Assembly (NCBI GenBank): GCA_005765155.1
Contig: VCCP01000001.1
Location: 5,146,001 to 5,210,000, forward strand
Length of the DNA stretch: 64,000 bases
Source: Zelopaecilomyces penicillatus
Taxonomy: Eukaryota; Ascomycota; Sordariomycetes; Hypocreales; Pseudodiploosporaceae
Direction of reading: 5' to 3'
Shown here: one piece after another, positions 44,628 through 55,458 of the stretch
Layout: each line of letters begins with the position of its first letter
How positions within the stretch are numbered: position 1 is the first letter of the stretch
Notes under the pieces: model-generated
What the model was told of the DNA's origin: nothing
Database searches by the model: none
Seen by the model: only the letters and a program-made list of their open reading frames with translations
Position numbers and translations under genes: made by a program

Positions 44628-45943
44628 ATGTTCTAGTGTATCATACTTTAAAACAAAAAACGCCCAGAGCAAATCTGCATCAATTTTAGCCACCAGACAA
44701 GATATTATGTTTCCCTTTGTTAATAAGTTCAATCTCTCCCACACCTGTTTCCAACTGTTGTGCTTGCAAGTATTAAGTGACTATTGCGATACGCATAATT
44801 GGAGTAGAAGAGCGTGGCTCAACCTTGGTTATGAGGATTTAGCAACACTGCTCTCGGCAGGTAGGCTTCTTACTATCACCTCTGATTCAATAGCGATTTC
44901 GTAGGTAGCCAGATTTCGGCAGTAGTAGTCATTAGGTTCTAGCAAATAGGCCATGGTTGACGAAAATTGCAAGGGAACCTTTACGTGTGCAAACCTCAAT
45001 GGCAGTTCATATGCTACATCGCAAACGGCAACACGACTAACGCTGGCAATAGCATTGCATAATGTTGGAACCCGTTTCTGGTGTCACGGTGCTCCTGTTC
45101 TCAGCTGGCGCCTGTATTCTACTAAAGGCAACAAGTGCATCTCAAGCTCGTTGCTGATATGGGGCAGTTGCATTTGACTTGCTTAATACTACCTTGCTAG
45201 TTCTACTACTGAGGGCACGTCGCTGTGCAGCACCACAATCTTGGTACTTGCTACCTTGCTGTACCACCATCGGAATGGAATGAGACAATTTTTGGTCAAT
45301 ACCATATACAGTTCTTTAACAATTAATCCCGACATTCATTACCGTGGTCTTTGCTTTTATTCCTTTTATTACTTTGGCTTTACTCGTTTCTGTTCATCGT
45401 GCTCCATTTAAGTGAGTGTTGGATGCACCCGTGAGGATTCACCGAAGCTGGTTGGTCTTCTCGTGACCAAAACGCAACCATTCCCGTCTCTCAGCGTTAT
45501 GATTTCTCGTCCATGACCAGCGAGATGATGAAGCGCGACCATGGTCGTATTCGATTGTGTTAGTTTACGCGAGACTAACAGAAACTATAGAGCAGTATTC
45601 GTTGCGCCGGTCTGTGCGCCACCATTCCGGCTCTGGAGCCAACCACGAAATTTCCAACCACAGGGTTTTTACATTGATTTTCGCAACCGAGCTAGTTGCT
45701 TTGCCAATGTAAGTCGTCACCTGCTATAACGGCCCCCACGTCTTGGCATTTACGGAGGTTACCAAACATCAATTGTAAGCTGTGCTTGTTATGTTATCAG
45801 CTAGCAGGTAGAAGGCGGCCTCCCTTGCGGAACTGGTTTGCAATTCCAAAACTCAAATTGGACAAAGGACAGGCGATGGGAGAATACTGAGCGTGAAACC
45901 CCCCCCCACAGAAATCAATACCAGAGATACACAAACCAGGTTG
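44628..45943. other. intergenic region, 1.3 kb
   Basis: 3' flank of nuo17.8 and the upstream region of the SET-like gene. No gene supported; A/T-rich stretches and short open frames only. Confidence 0.55.
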
Positions 45944-46582
45944 ATGGACAACCGGCAATCACAACAAGAAGCTGCGAGTATTCACACGCCAGGCTCGAGT
46001 GTGAAAGGCCCCGCGGGGCTGAACTGGGAGATCGTAACAATTGCTGACACCGGCACAAGACGCGGACTCGGCGTCTTCTGTACGAGAAACTGCGACAAGG
46101 GCCAGACCATCATTGTAGAGAGGCCAAGTATATCCTGCATCCACTGGAAACAGCGTTGGGGGAGGAGGACAATCGCCGCTGAGTGGACAAAGCTGCAACC
46201 GGAAGTACAGACAAAACTCAAGAACATATTCCGGAGACTTAAGAATGTTCCTACTGGCAAAAAGCTCCAACCACACGAAGAGAAGAAGCTGCATAGATTC
46301 ATTGATGAATACGCATTCTGGGATCCCCAGAGAGACAAGGCTCATATATACATTCTCGGGTCGCACATCAACCATGCCTGCGTCTCATGTGCCAACGCCG
46401 AACAATGGACGGACTCGCAGTGGCCCAATCATATCAATGTTAAGCTCGTCAAGCCAGTGGAGGCTGGGAATGAGGTTTTTATCAACTACAATCGGGCAGG
46501 ACTGTCTTTCAAGTGTGCCGTCTGCACGCTTACTCTAACACAGCGTCTCAAGGCTTTTGGCCGTGGCATCATCGTCCGGTAG
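45944..46582 (+). CDS. small SET-domain-like protein
   Basis: 212-codon frame from the ATG at 45944 (the frame continues upstream without ATG). Residues about 30-60 (IADTGTRRGLGVFCTRNCDK, then GQTIIVERPSI) match the opening strand of SET domains (GxGhFAxxxhxxGxhhhxExP). Later, LGSHINHACVSCANAEQW followed by HINVKLVKPVEAGNEVFINY corresponds to the NHSCxPN and EhxhNY core that binds S-adenosylmethionine and completes the pseudoknot. Departures: NHAC with no PN directly after, and GNEV for GEEI. A final FKCAVC could be a remnant post-SET zinc ligand. The part between is short and has no MYND finger. It may be a protein lysine methyltransferase or an inactive relative. Expression is not evident, and a missed 3' exon is possible. 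Confidence 0.6.
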   Translation: MDNRQSQQEAASIHTPGSSVKGPAGLNWEIVTIADTGTRRGLGVFCTRNCDKGQTIIVERPSISCIHWKQRWGRRTIAAEWTKLQPEVQTKLKNIFRRLKNVPTGKKLQPHEEKKLHRFIDEYAFWDPQRDKAHIYILGSHINHACVSCANAEQWTDSQWPNHINVKLVKPVEAGNEVFINYNRAGLSFKCAVCTLTLTQRLKAFGRGIIVR

Positions 46583-47137
46583 TGCGGAAAGAGCATTGTT
46601 CCGCCGGAGAGCTGACACAGCACGACAAATTGAAAGCTTTTTTTTTTTTGCAGACGGGTCCTTTTTCATGTCAGGGTTAGCTAGCATGGGTAGGGGAAAG
46701 GCTGCGGTGATACTTGGGGGGGTAGCTGTCGGTAACCAGGCTTTCGCCTTGAACCTATTTGTCAAGTTTCCTACATCTGGAGGAGAAAGAAAGCGATTGA
46801 AGAGCTGGGATAAAGATTGGGATATCGCGCATCTCAGACAGATTGGGACCAATGGGATGGCAAACAACGTTCGTGGGATCATCATTAAGCGATTGAGGGC
46901 GGGGCAGGGGGCGTTTGTCAGTGCAAAGCGTTAATTGTGAACATTTCAGTCGATCCTATAGTCATTTACCACCATCGAAAAGATAACATTGAAAGCGGAC
47001 AAAGCTCCTTTATTGTACTATCGTGGTACCCATTGTCATCAGCATCTTCGATAGAGGCTTTTGCCCGTCTACCAAAAACCAGTCCTTTTCGCCCGTAAAT
47101 GTCCGTGAATGCAGAAACCACCTGATACCGCAACCTC
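46583..47137. other. intergenic region between convergent genes
   Basis: 3' flanks of the SET-like gene and of RPS15. It contains an uninterrupted T run (46640-46650) and a plus-strand open frame starting at the ATG at 46667 (88 codons) without recognisable similarity; possibly part of the SET transcript's 3' end. Not called as a gene. Confidence 0.5.
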
Positions 47138-48052
47138 TTATTTAAGGGGAATGAAACGAGAAGAGTGCGTAGCACCAATACCGGGCCGACCGTGCTTGAC
47201 GGGCTTGCTGCACAGGGGATTAGCACCAAAAAAAAATGTCCGTTTCCCATAGGGCAAATACGTACTATGAGATAGAGAACTCGCCCAGGTAGTGGCCAAC
47301 CATCTCAGGCTTGATCTCAACCTGGTTGAACTCCTTGCCGGAGTAGATACCAATAACGCTTCCAATCATCTCGGGGACGACAATCATGTCTCGGAGATGG
47401 GTCTTGACGGTGTCGGGCTTCTCGTTGGGCTTGGCCTCCTGCTTGGCCTTTCGGAGCTTCTTGATCAGGCCCATGGGGCGGCGCTTGAGGCCGCGGTTAA
47501 TCCTTCTACGGGCACGGGCGTGGACGACATCGCGGAGCTGGTCGGAGCTGAGATCCAGAAGGCTGTTGGGAGAGAAAACACAGATCAGCGCCCATCATCC
47601 TCATTGCAAGTTCCTATTTCACATATAGAGAGAGATTTCCCCCCCGCGGCGCCACTTTGAAGGTTCCGGTTGTGGGTGTGTAGGTGTGGCTCATCGCAGA
47701 AATGGGAATTTGTGATTCGCAGCAAGAGTTAAACAACGTACTTGTCAAGGTCGATTCCTCGGTAGGAAAACTTGCGGAACGCTCTTCTCTTCTTGAGCTC
47801 AGCGGCCTCCTCAGCGTTCTATTAACCAAAGTCCATTGTTAGCTTCCCATTAAGTCTTCTTCAATCGCTGGAAAACATTATGTGTTTCCCATAATATTTC
47901 CCCCCCTCCCCGCGCGACATGTTGTCGACGACGACGGGCAGTGTCGCCCTTGGATGTACATAAATTGCATGCACGTGCGTGTATCTTGTCTGCCAGTCGC
48001 GGAGGAGGTGTCTTTTGGAACGGAGAAAGCAACGTACGTATTCGTCAGCCAT
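47138..48052 (-). CDS. RPS15: 40S ribosomal protein S15 (uS19)
   Basis: Four exons: 48052-48038 (only MADEY), 47818-47742, 47562-47266 and 47207-47138, giving 152 codons plus stop. The body reads NAEEAAELKKRRAFRKFSYR, then RARRRINRGLKRRPMGLIKK, MIGSVIGIYSGKEFNQVEI and the C-terminal HGRPGIGATHSSRFIPLK, all diagnostic of eukaryotic uS19. It lies in the 40S head and its C-terminal tail reaches the decoding centre. Introns are 219, 179 and 58 bases; long 5' introns are usual in fungal ribosomal-protein genes and often matter for expression. The donors are GTACGT throughout. I looked in the two long introns for C/D-box snoRNA features and found none convincing. Confidence 0.96.
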
Positions 48053-50349
48053 GATCGCGGTGTTGTGGTGTTTACAGATTCGCCTATCGATGCAGGGTAT
48101 CGACGAGCGAATGTGGTGGCCGTGATAGAGTCGTTGGGACGGGTTGACAACTGAGAGCCCGTGGACGGATGCGGTACTCTAATTTTCGACAGTAGGGTTT
48201 TCGTGCCCTTCGCAACCCCACGTCAGGTGACCTTGCCGACCTCGCCTCACGAACCAGTCAAAAACAGCCCACCTTTGATTTTGAGATGTTCCCGCTTTTG
48301 GGGGGGCTTGTGGGCCAAAAGGGCTCGGAGAGAAAATGCCGATAATCCGGAAGAATGTGGGTTCACACTGGTTTGCGGGTTTGAAGGAAGCGCCCAGCAT
48401 TTACACCTACAGAAGCCATTCCACTGATGGCCAAGCCTTTTCAGCTGCTCAATGTGACATCACAATGCTTAATATTTTCTTGACATGATACATCTTGGTG
48501 ATTCTTCTGCTGGACTTGGGTAAAACCGTCTATCTCTACATGATGTTCTCTCTGGTTTGATGAGCCGGAAAGCAGAATTGGGGGTTTAACTCGCTTGCTG
48601 CAGCACATCACGTTGAAACAGTACGCTCAACTCATGCGCCTATGTCTACCAAAACCTCCCATCATCAACTGTACAATACAAGCGAACCATGGCTGTGTCA
48701 GGAAATGCCAGTTGGGCAAGCCCAAGTGTGTCACAAGGCTCCAACATTGGCGTGCCGCACTGTGAGTTGTGTTCGACATATAAGCCACGACCTTGTCTGA
48801 GACCTTTCGTACTGGCCTTTCCCCTCATCTCTCTCTCAATAATACTGCCCACGTAACACCCGACGCCAGCACTTTCACAACGCCAAGATGGATGTCGCTC
48901 ATTTTGGTGTGGGATGGCTGCAGCATCAACAGGCAGACCATTGCCGCCTCCGCCAATTATACGTTATAGTAGCATAACACCACCGTTGGCTGGGGCATGT
49001 GCTCTTTTTTGTTGTTTTGGATTTATCCTATAACTGAAGATCTACGCTAGCTGTCTCGAGTGAGAAAGAGATTTGGTAAAGGAACGGCAATAGCCTTTAT
49101 CCGTGCCTCGAAACCCAGGTTTTGGTTTCTTTGATGGTTGCTACAAGCTGAGTTCCTGTCACTTCGGCTATCCCCACAATGACGAACCGGGGCCGTACAA
49201 GCTCATAAGTATTATGCAGCGTACAGGATGTCCACAAGCTCCACTCATCTCGTTTCGAAGGAATTTGTGTCTCCGTGACGTTGAACCAGGCCTAATAGTA
49301 ATTAACAACTCTGGGGAACTGGCCAGTTTGTATTTGGGGATCGACACTGCAACAGCGCTGCTCATGGATCGCTAGGCCTAACGTATCAATAGAACATCGC
49401 ATAACTACTACCTACAGCAGTAGCAGCTTGGCACATATAGCTTACTGTTGAAAAGGTTTAAATTAATAAGTGAAGCGCGCTGCTCGCGACAAACATTTAC
49501 CTCATAGGTAACGCATTAATAGGTAGCCAAGCTCGTAGCTGGGCAATTGGTCCAGGACTTTGCCCAGAACTAGTCCCAAGAACCCATCAGCGGCCCGGGG
49601 ATTGGCCAGGGCTAGACCTTGTCGGTCGTTCAAGCCATCTCCAAGCAGTAAGCGACTTCGCCGAAGCCTGCATCACTGACTGGTCTTGGTCTTGGCAAGT
49701 CTCGGCATTGGTCTTTGTCCACTCGTCGTGGGCTTGCTGTGGGTTTGCGAATTCTCCTTTTTGTGCCAAGATGGCGGGTGATAAAGAGACCCCGTTCCAT
49801 CCCACAGGTGTAATTAACATCTCTGCACCTGTGAGAACTCGTTGGGACAAACGCTTCTTGCTGGTCTCAGCCCGCATCCGAATACAAAACCGTGCGCCGT
49901 CAAATAAGATATATATCAGATAAGCCAGGCCGCCTCAGATTGGGGTTCGACTTCGCGCCTGCCTTCATAGCTGGTGTGGTATGGAGCACAGCTCTGCCTA
50001 ATCTCGTCCGCGCCGACAAATATTCATTATCCTACACGTACTTGGCTTAAGAAGAGGGTTGGCTAATGGGGGGTCAGAGCCTCTCAAACGCGACCTCAGG
50101 AAACTAATTTTTTTTTATTTACTCATTTCGGATCCCCACGACGGCGTCGCCTTCCGTCAGACCTCAACCCAACGGCTTTATATGCAGATGAAAGGTGTGA
50201 GGTTTCCACCCATAGCGGATTGGCCAGGTTTTCACTTGCAACCGCTGGCGGATGGCGGCAGAGAAAACTACTGGAATGTTACGCCGTGTTCTTGAGTTGT
50301 CTGAAATTATTCGAATAAATCCTAGTTATTAGGCGAACAGGTAGTCCAA
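48053..50349. other. intergenic region, 2.3 kb (RPS15 promoter and beyond)
   Basis: Divergent spacing between RPS15 and the membrane-protein gene at 50350. No gene supported. The first few hundred bases upstream of RPS15 should contain its promoter; I could not identify a specific ribosomal-protein element by eye. The rest holds short unrelated open frames. Confidence 0.5.
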
Positions 50350-51475
50350 ATGTCTTCTCCCCCAGCACCGGCCACGGCTCCGTCAGCCATCCAGCCTGAG
50401 CCAACATCATCAGCACCAGCATCAATAACATCAACATGGACATCATTGCGTGGCAGTCCTACAATTAAAGACAATCTTATGACGCGGCCGTTTCCACCCA
50501 TGACCACGCATTGGAGTAGGCCCATGAGCTGTACCTGGACATATATTGTTGATAGCAAACTGCAACCAGGGGCATCGGCCCCTATCGCCTGGCTAGATCT
50601 CGAGCCCATTCCCGGTGCTAAAACATTGTCATGTTATCCCGATGGAATGTTCTTTGATGGAAGAACTGGAATTTTTAGCCCTGGCACATGTCCCTATGGG
50701 TGGACCACTGTCTCACTCCAGGTCAACACCAATGAGCCCCGGACAGATGCTACAACAACCGCTCTTTGTTGTTCCTCGTATGTGCATCGCAAATCAAAGG
50801 ACACTTCAGGGAGATTCAAAAACTAACTTGAGCAGGGAGTATTCTTTGGAGGGTGGCCATTGTAAACGCCTAGTTCCAACCGTTCTTGCAGTTCCCATCA
50901 TTTATAACCATACCGCTGCCACGTTTGAAGTCTTGTCAAACTCAACTACCACATTGTATAGTGCCACCATCGCCGTAAACACCATAAGAGCTCTCTTTCA
51001 GGAAGTTGATAAGAAGGCCCTTGGTCTGACCGACGAGAGTGAGATAGACGATGAACCCGAATTTAGCAATGGGTTATCACTGAGTGCCAGAATCGGCATT
51101 GGAATTGCCGTGCCGGTTTTATCGCTGCTTATCATTGGGACGCTGGTTTTTGTGTTTTTACGCAGGCAAAGACATCGACGGCGGCGGGAAAAGGAGCATA
51201 ACGAGCATAATCTAGAATGCATGCGAAGAAGACGGCGGTTGTCAACGAGTTCATCGATAGAGTCGCCAAGACCATCGACCAGACATACCACAACCGAACC
51301 GCCGCCCGCATATCAGGCAGCCACCGAGACTAACAGTCCGGCCGAAGACGATGCTGCTGCAGATAGTGTCGCCAGTCGGGAAGAAGAGATGAAGATTCTC
51401 ATGGCACAAAAAGCCGTCATTCAACGCCGGATTGAAGAGTTGGAGCGGGGTGAGACGGCGGCAAGCTCTCAGTGA
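50350..51475 (+). CDS. fungal single-pass membrane protein with Cys-containing ectodomain and coiled-coil tail
   Basis: Two exons, 50350-50777 and 50836-51475, give 355 codons plus stop; the 58-base intron has a GTATGT donor and an ACTAAC-type branch point. No N-terminal signal peptide is evident; the first 35 residues are Pro/Ser/Thr-rich. The region before the membrane holds several cysteines in motifs such as LSCYPDGMFFDG, FSPGTCPYGWTTV and TALCCSS. This CPxGW...CC arrangement recurs in a large family of fungal membrane proteins of unknown function. The transmembrane helix lies at about 229-251 and is followed by an Arg/His-rich stop-transfer stretch, then an acidic/Ser-rich linker and a C-terminal coiled coil (EEEMKILMAQKAVIQRRIEE). 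The topology is therefore probably outside-N, inside-C. No function is assigned; a surface sensor is only a guess. Confidence 0.78.
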
Positions 51476-52934
51476 ACGCTATTCGGTTTATAGTTTCACA
51501 CACACAAGTTACTTGTGCTTACTAGGTGATTTTTCTGTTGTTAGATGTTTCTTCATAGCTTATGATACCTTTGATTCTTTTGGGACAGGGTTGAACTGAA
51601 AGTAGTTCAGGAAGTGTTTGGATGATGTGACGAAAGTCCCTGGAATGGACACGAGGATTAGAAAATGACAATGATCTCTATTCTTGGTTGGTTCATTTTT
51701 AACATGGAATTATGTCTCTAGGAAAAGTTCCAAACTCCATTATATACACCAGCTAGAAAGCTTAAATGGAATAACGTCAACATGCGTGCTGTTCACGAGG
51801 TATTCGGACCCCTACCCTGTATGAAACATGTGCCAGACGAAGAACAAAAATATTGCAAGTGGAATGTGACATTCGTTCAATTTTTATATGTGATAAAATT
51901 TACTGAACCTTTCTTTCATCGTAGGAGATAACATCCACACAGATTGAACGGAATTATCAAGGCGTAGCAAAATGGGATGAAGTCCGAGTGAAGTCAGGTC
52001 AAAGACATGTATTTGATGGTACAAGCATAACTTGATGTTGGAGAGTCAGGCAGCCCCACAGATTACTACACAATGCTTGAGCGCTAGAGACGGGAAGAAG
52101 GAGCTGCCCCACCATAGCTTCCCTGAAGACAGGACGGACGGAAGCTGACGATGTAGCGTCAATGTTGTGGATGAAGAATCGCAACATGGCAGATCTGTGG
52201 AGTGGGTACGACCAAGTACTGCGAGGTACCACTGATGTTCCATGAAGGAGCAGAGCAGCAGCAGAGAGTCGATCTTGATCAACCAGCGCTCCACAAGCCA
52301 GCAGAAGCAGCAGAAGGGAGCAGCAGCAGCAAAAGCAATATGAGGAAGAGCAGGTTGGCAGGGAGGGAGGATGGCGCCAGCTTCTAATCAAAGTGACATT
52401 GGCACAAGACATGACATGTGGCAAAGCATTGCTGGGGATGTTCCCGTATGCATTGCATTTGGCCATCTCCATAACCATCCCCAAACCGCCACGCCCCAGC
52501 TGTCTGTCTCTGATAGACTACGACGCACGGCACCGAGCTACCTGGCAGCAATCGGCGGTGAAGCGGCAGCAATCGGGGCTTGGCAGCAAGGTAATAGGCC
52601 ATTTGCCAAGCATTGATATCGACAGACAGCAGATAAACAGACAGGAAAGCAGTCAATGGTAGGTATCCAGCGAGTACTGTTGCCGTACCTTCACATTGAA
52701 TCTTTACCTCTTGGGAGGGAAGACAGCTTAGGTGAGCTACCCCAGTCGAGGCATCCCCCCTGAAGCGCCGGGTTCCACCGCTGTTGACCCCGCTGGAGCC
52801 CATAGGGACTCGAACCATCCGTTACCGACATCGTCCTGGGAAACCATTGCCAGGCTCTTTCCATACATCTTTGCTCTGTTTGCGTTGGTCAATTCGATTC
52901 ATTGATCTCCATTGTTCGTCACAATATATCCAAA
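51476..52934. other. intergenic region, 1.5 kb (tubulin promoter)
   Basis: 3' flank of the membrane-protein gene and upstream region of the tubulin gene. Contains CAG/GCA-rich repeats at about 52255-52340. A tRNA-like T-arm sequence on the minus strand near 52795-52817 does not fold into a tRNA. No gene supported. Confidence 0.55.
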
Positions 52935-54654
52935 ATGAAGGGTGAGGTGAGTCTCCCCAACTTTTCATTTGATTTTTTTTTTGATATCTTGATATCCTGC
53001 ATTCACTACCCCTACTGCGGTATGGTGTTGCAAGGAGCTCTCAATCCACCATAGCTGTTTGGCCTGGTTTGAGTTCATGGTTTGGTTATTAACCATACGG
53101 ATGATATAGATTCTTCACCTCCACATCGGCCAGGCTGGCATCCAGCTTGGTAACTCTGCATGGGAGCTGTACGTTCACTCTGCCCTACAAGGTAACCGAT
53201 GTCGAAATGGGTGGTGCTGACTAGATACTCTAAATCACAGCTACCTGTTAGAGCATGGCCTTGGTCCTGATGGGCGGACGGATCCCACCATCAAGGACAT
53301 CGATGAGCAAGATCAAGGGTCATTTGAGACCTTCTTCAACGAGACCAAAAGTGGCAAATATGTGCCCCGTTCCATTTTCGTCGACCTTGACCCATCCCCA
53401 ATCGACGAGATCCGTACTGGGTCCTACAGACAGCTCTTCCACCCTGAGCTGTTAGTCAACGGAAAAGAAGATGCGGCCAATAACTACGCCCGTGGTCATT
53501 ATACCATCGGAAAAGAGAAGGTTGACAGCGTCATGGACAAAATCCGCAAAGTTGCTGGTGAGTAACTCTGCTGACTTGTTAGTGCATGGTGGAGCTTCTT
53601 CGGCATGTGCTGATGTTTGGCGTCAAGACAACTGCAACTCCCTTCAAGGCTTTCTGACTTTCCACTCCTTCGGTGGCGGCACTGGCTCTGGCTTTGGAGC
53701 TCTTCTGCTGGAGAGATTGGCTACCGAGTATGGCAAAAAGACCAAACTCGAGTTTGCCGTCTACCCAGCCCCTCGCATCTCATCCGCCATTGTAGAGCCA
53801 TACAATGCTGTTTTATCAACCCACAGCACCATTGAGCATTCCGACTGCACATTCCTTGTCGACAACGAAGCCGTCTATGATATTTGCCGCCGGAGTCTCG
53901 ATCTCGCTCGCCCTTCATACGTGCATCTTAATCGTTTGTCAGCTCCATCACCTCATCTCTGCGCTTTGATGGCACTCTTAATGTGGATCTCAACGACTTC
54001 CAAACTAATCTGGTTCCGTACCCGCGAATTCATTACCCGCTGATTAGTTATGCTCCGGTTGTGTCCGCAGCTAAAAGCTCACACGAGAGCTTCAAGGTCC
54101 AGGAGCTCACCCTCCAGTGTAAGTTTGCCCATGATGAAATTTGCGAGACCATCAGCTGAGAAACTGACAAAATTTTAGGCTCCGAGCCCAACAATCAGAT
54201 GGTTGTGTGTGATCCACGAAAAGGCAAGTACATGGCTGTTGCTCTGGTGTATCGTGGTGATTGCATTCCCCGGGATTGCACTGCTGCAATTGGTGCTCTC
54301 AAGGCCAAGGCCTCATTCAACTTGGTTGAGTGGTGCCCCACTGGATTTAAGGTTGGCATCAATCATCAGAAGCCCATGGCCGTGCCTGCACCTGCTGAGG
54401 ATGGTGGCCTTGCCGCCGTGGAGCGATCCGTGTCCATGTTATCCAACACCACCGCCATCGCCGAGGCTTGGTCACGACTGGACCAAAAATTCGATCTCAT
54501 GCATAGCAAGCGTGCTTTTGTTCACTGGTATGTTGGCGAAGGTATGGAAGAAGGCGAGTTCTCTGAGGCTCGTGAGGATCTCGCTGCGCTGGAGAAGGAT
54601 TACGAAGAGGTTGCCGCCGACTCATTCGAGCCTGAGGTTGAGGAGGAGTACTAA
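52935..54654 (+). pseudogene. alpha-tubulin gene with a 13-base gap that breaks the reading frame
   Basis: Six-exon-like structure: 52935-52946 (MKGE), 53110-53168, 53241-53557, 53628 onward to 54118, and 54179-54654. The pieces encode alpha-tubulin: ILHLHIGQAGIQLGNSAWEL, the GTP-binding GGGTGSGFG loop, STIEHSDCTFLVDNEAVYDI, WCPTGFKVGINHQKPMAVP, and a C-terminal EEY ending. At 53936-53940, CATCTTAATCGTTTG (HLNRL) runs straight into GTCAGCTCC (VSS), where the family has HLNRLIAQVVSS. Thirteen bases are missing, so translation would leave frame and end at 54043 (about 267 residues). All introns keep usable splice ends (53558-53627 has a weak CAAG acceptor). Several substitutions at otherwise conserved sites (e.g. 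SYVHLNR, RGDCIPRD) suggest a diverged second alpha-tubulin. Recent pseudogene, truncated allele or assembly error cannot be told apart here. Confidence 0.8.
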
Positions 54655-55458
54655 TTGCCTCGCCGCAACGCTTGGCACCACACACCATCCCCTCTTACGC
54701 ACTGTTGTCAGCGTCCTGTATGCACATATTTTTAATGTTGGAGCAAGCTGCAACTCGTTCAACTAGGAGGGGTGACATTGTGCACCAAAGCTATTAATGA
54801 CTGATAATTCAATGAAGATCCAATGTGTATTTGATAATCACTGCCGGTATAACGGTTTGGCATGGAGTGATGCCTCGAGGAGATATCCCTGCTGTCTGCA
54901 AGTAAAACAAAAACCGGAAATCCTCATTACACACTCGATAATAGTTTATTAGTGAAGAGTTTGGCCCCGAGCCATAAAAAAGACACTTGGGCAGCCCTCT
55001 GTCTTGCAAGGCTGTGCTCGGCGAAGCAGTGAAAGGCCCAAGCCAGAGTTTGCTTTCTGTGCAAAACGAGCAAACTATTTCGACAAGGTGAATGAGAACC
55101 ACAGGCATCACATGATTAGGTATCGAGACATTTAGCGATTCAACCCGCGCGAGAACCCCGCAAATGACTTTGATTTTTTTTATACACTCTTAAAACGCCA
55201 GCCTAATGCAATAGCGATACCAAGCTTCCATAATGCTGATATTTTGTCCTTGGATGCCTGGTCAGTGATGGGTGAGCCAAACTCAGCAGCCCACCCGCCA
55301 CCTAATTGATGCGAGTCCAATAATTGGACGTTGGTATGATGAGGTAAGCTCCACGATGCACACATTGGCTCTGTTTCTTCTAAACACAATGAGCCGATCC
55401 ATTCATTCATTGATTCACTCAACTCACTCAGTCATTCTTCCAGCCAGACTTCCCTTTT
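54655..55458. other. intergenic region between convergent genes
   Basis: 804 bases of 3' flanking DNA between the tubulin and NOP12 stop codons. Short open frames only; no gene seen. Confidence 0.6.

Noticed and set aside
46667..46933. 88-codon open frame after the SET-like gene
   Set aside because: Could be a downstream exon or a small gene, but there is no acceptor that joins it in frame to the SET-like gene convincingly, and no family signal.
47563..48037. Possible snoRNA in the two long RPS15 introns
   Set aside because: A C-box-like GCGATGA and a CTGA occur in the second intron, but too far apart and without a closing stem; nothing convincing in the first.
52795..52817. tRNA-like T-arm on the minus strand (GGTTCGAGTCC followed by CTATGGGCTCCA)
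   Set aside because: The T-stem has mismatches, and no 5' half able to pair with the acceptor stem lies 70-95 bases upstream; no D-arm or anticodon arm could be found.
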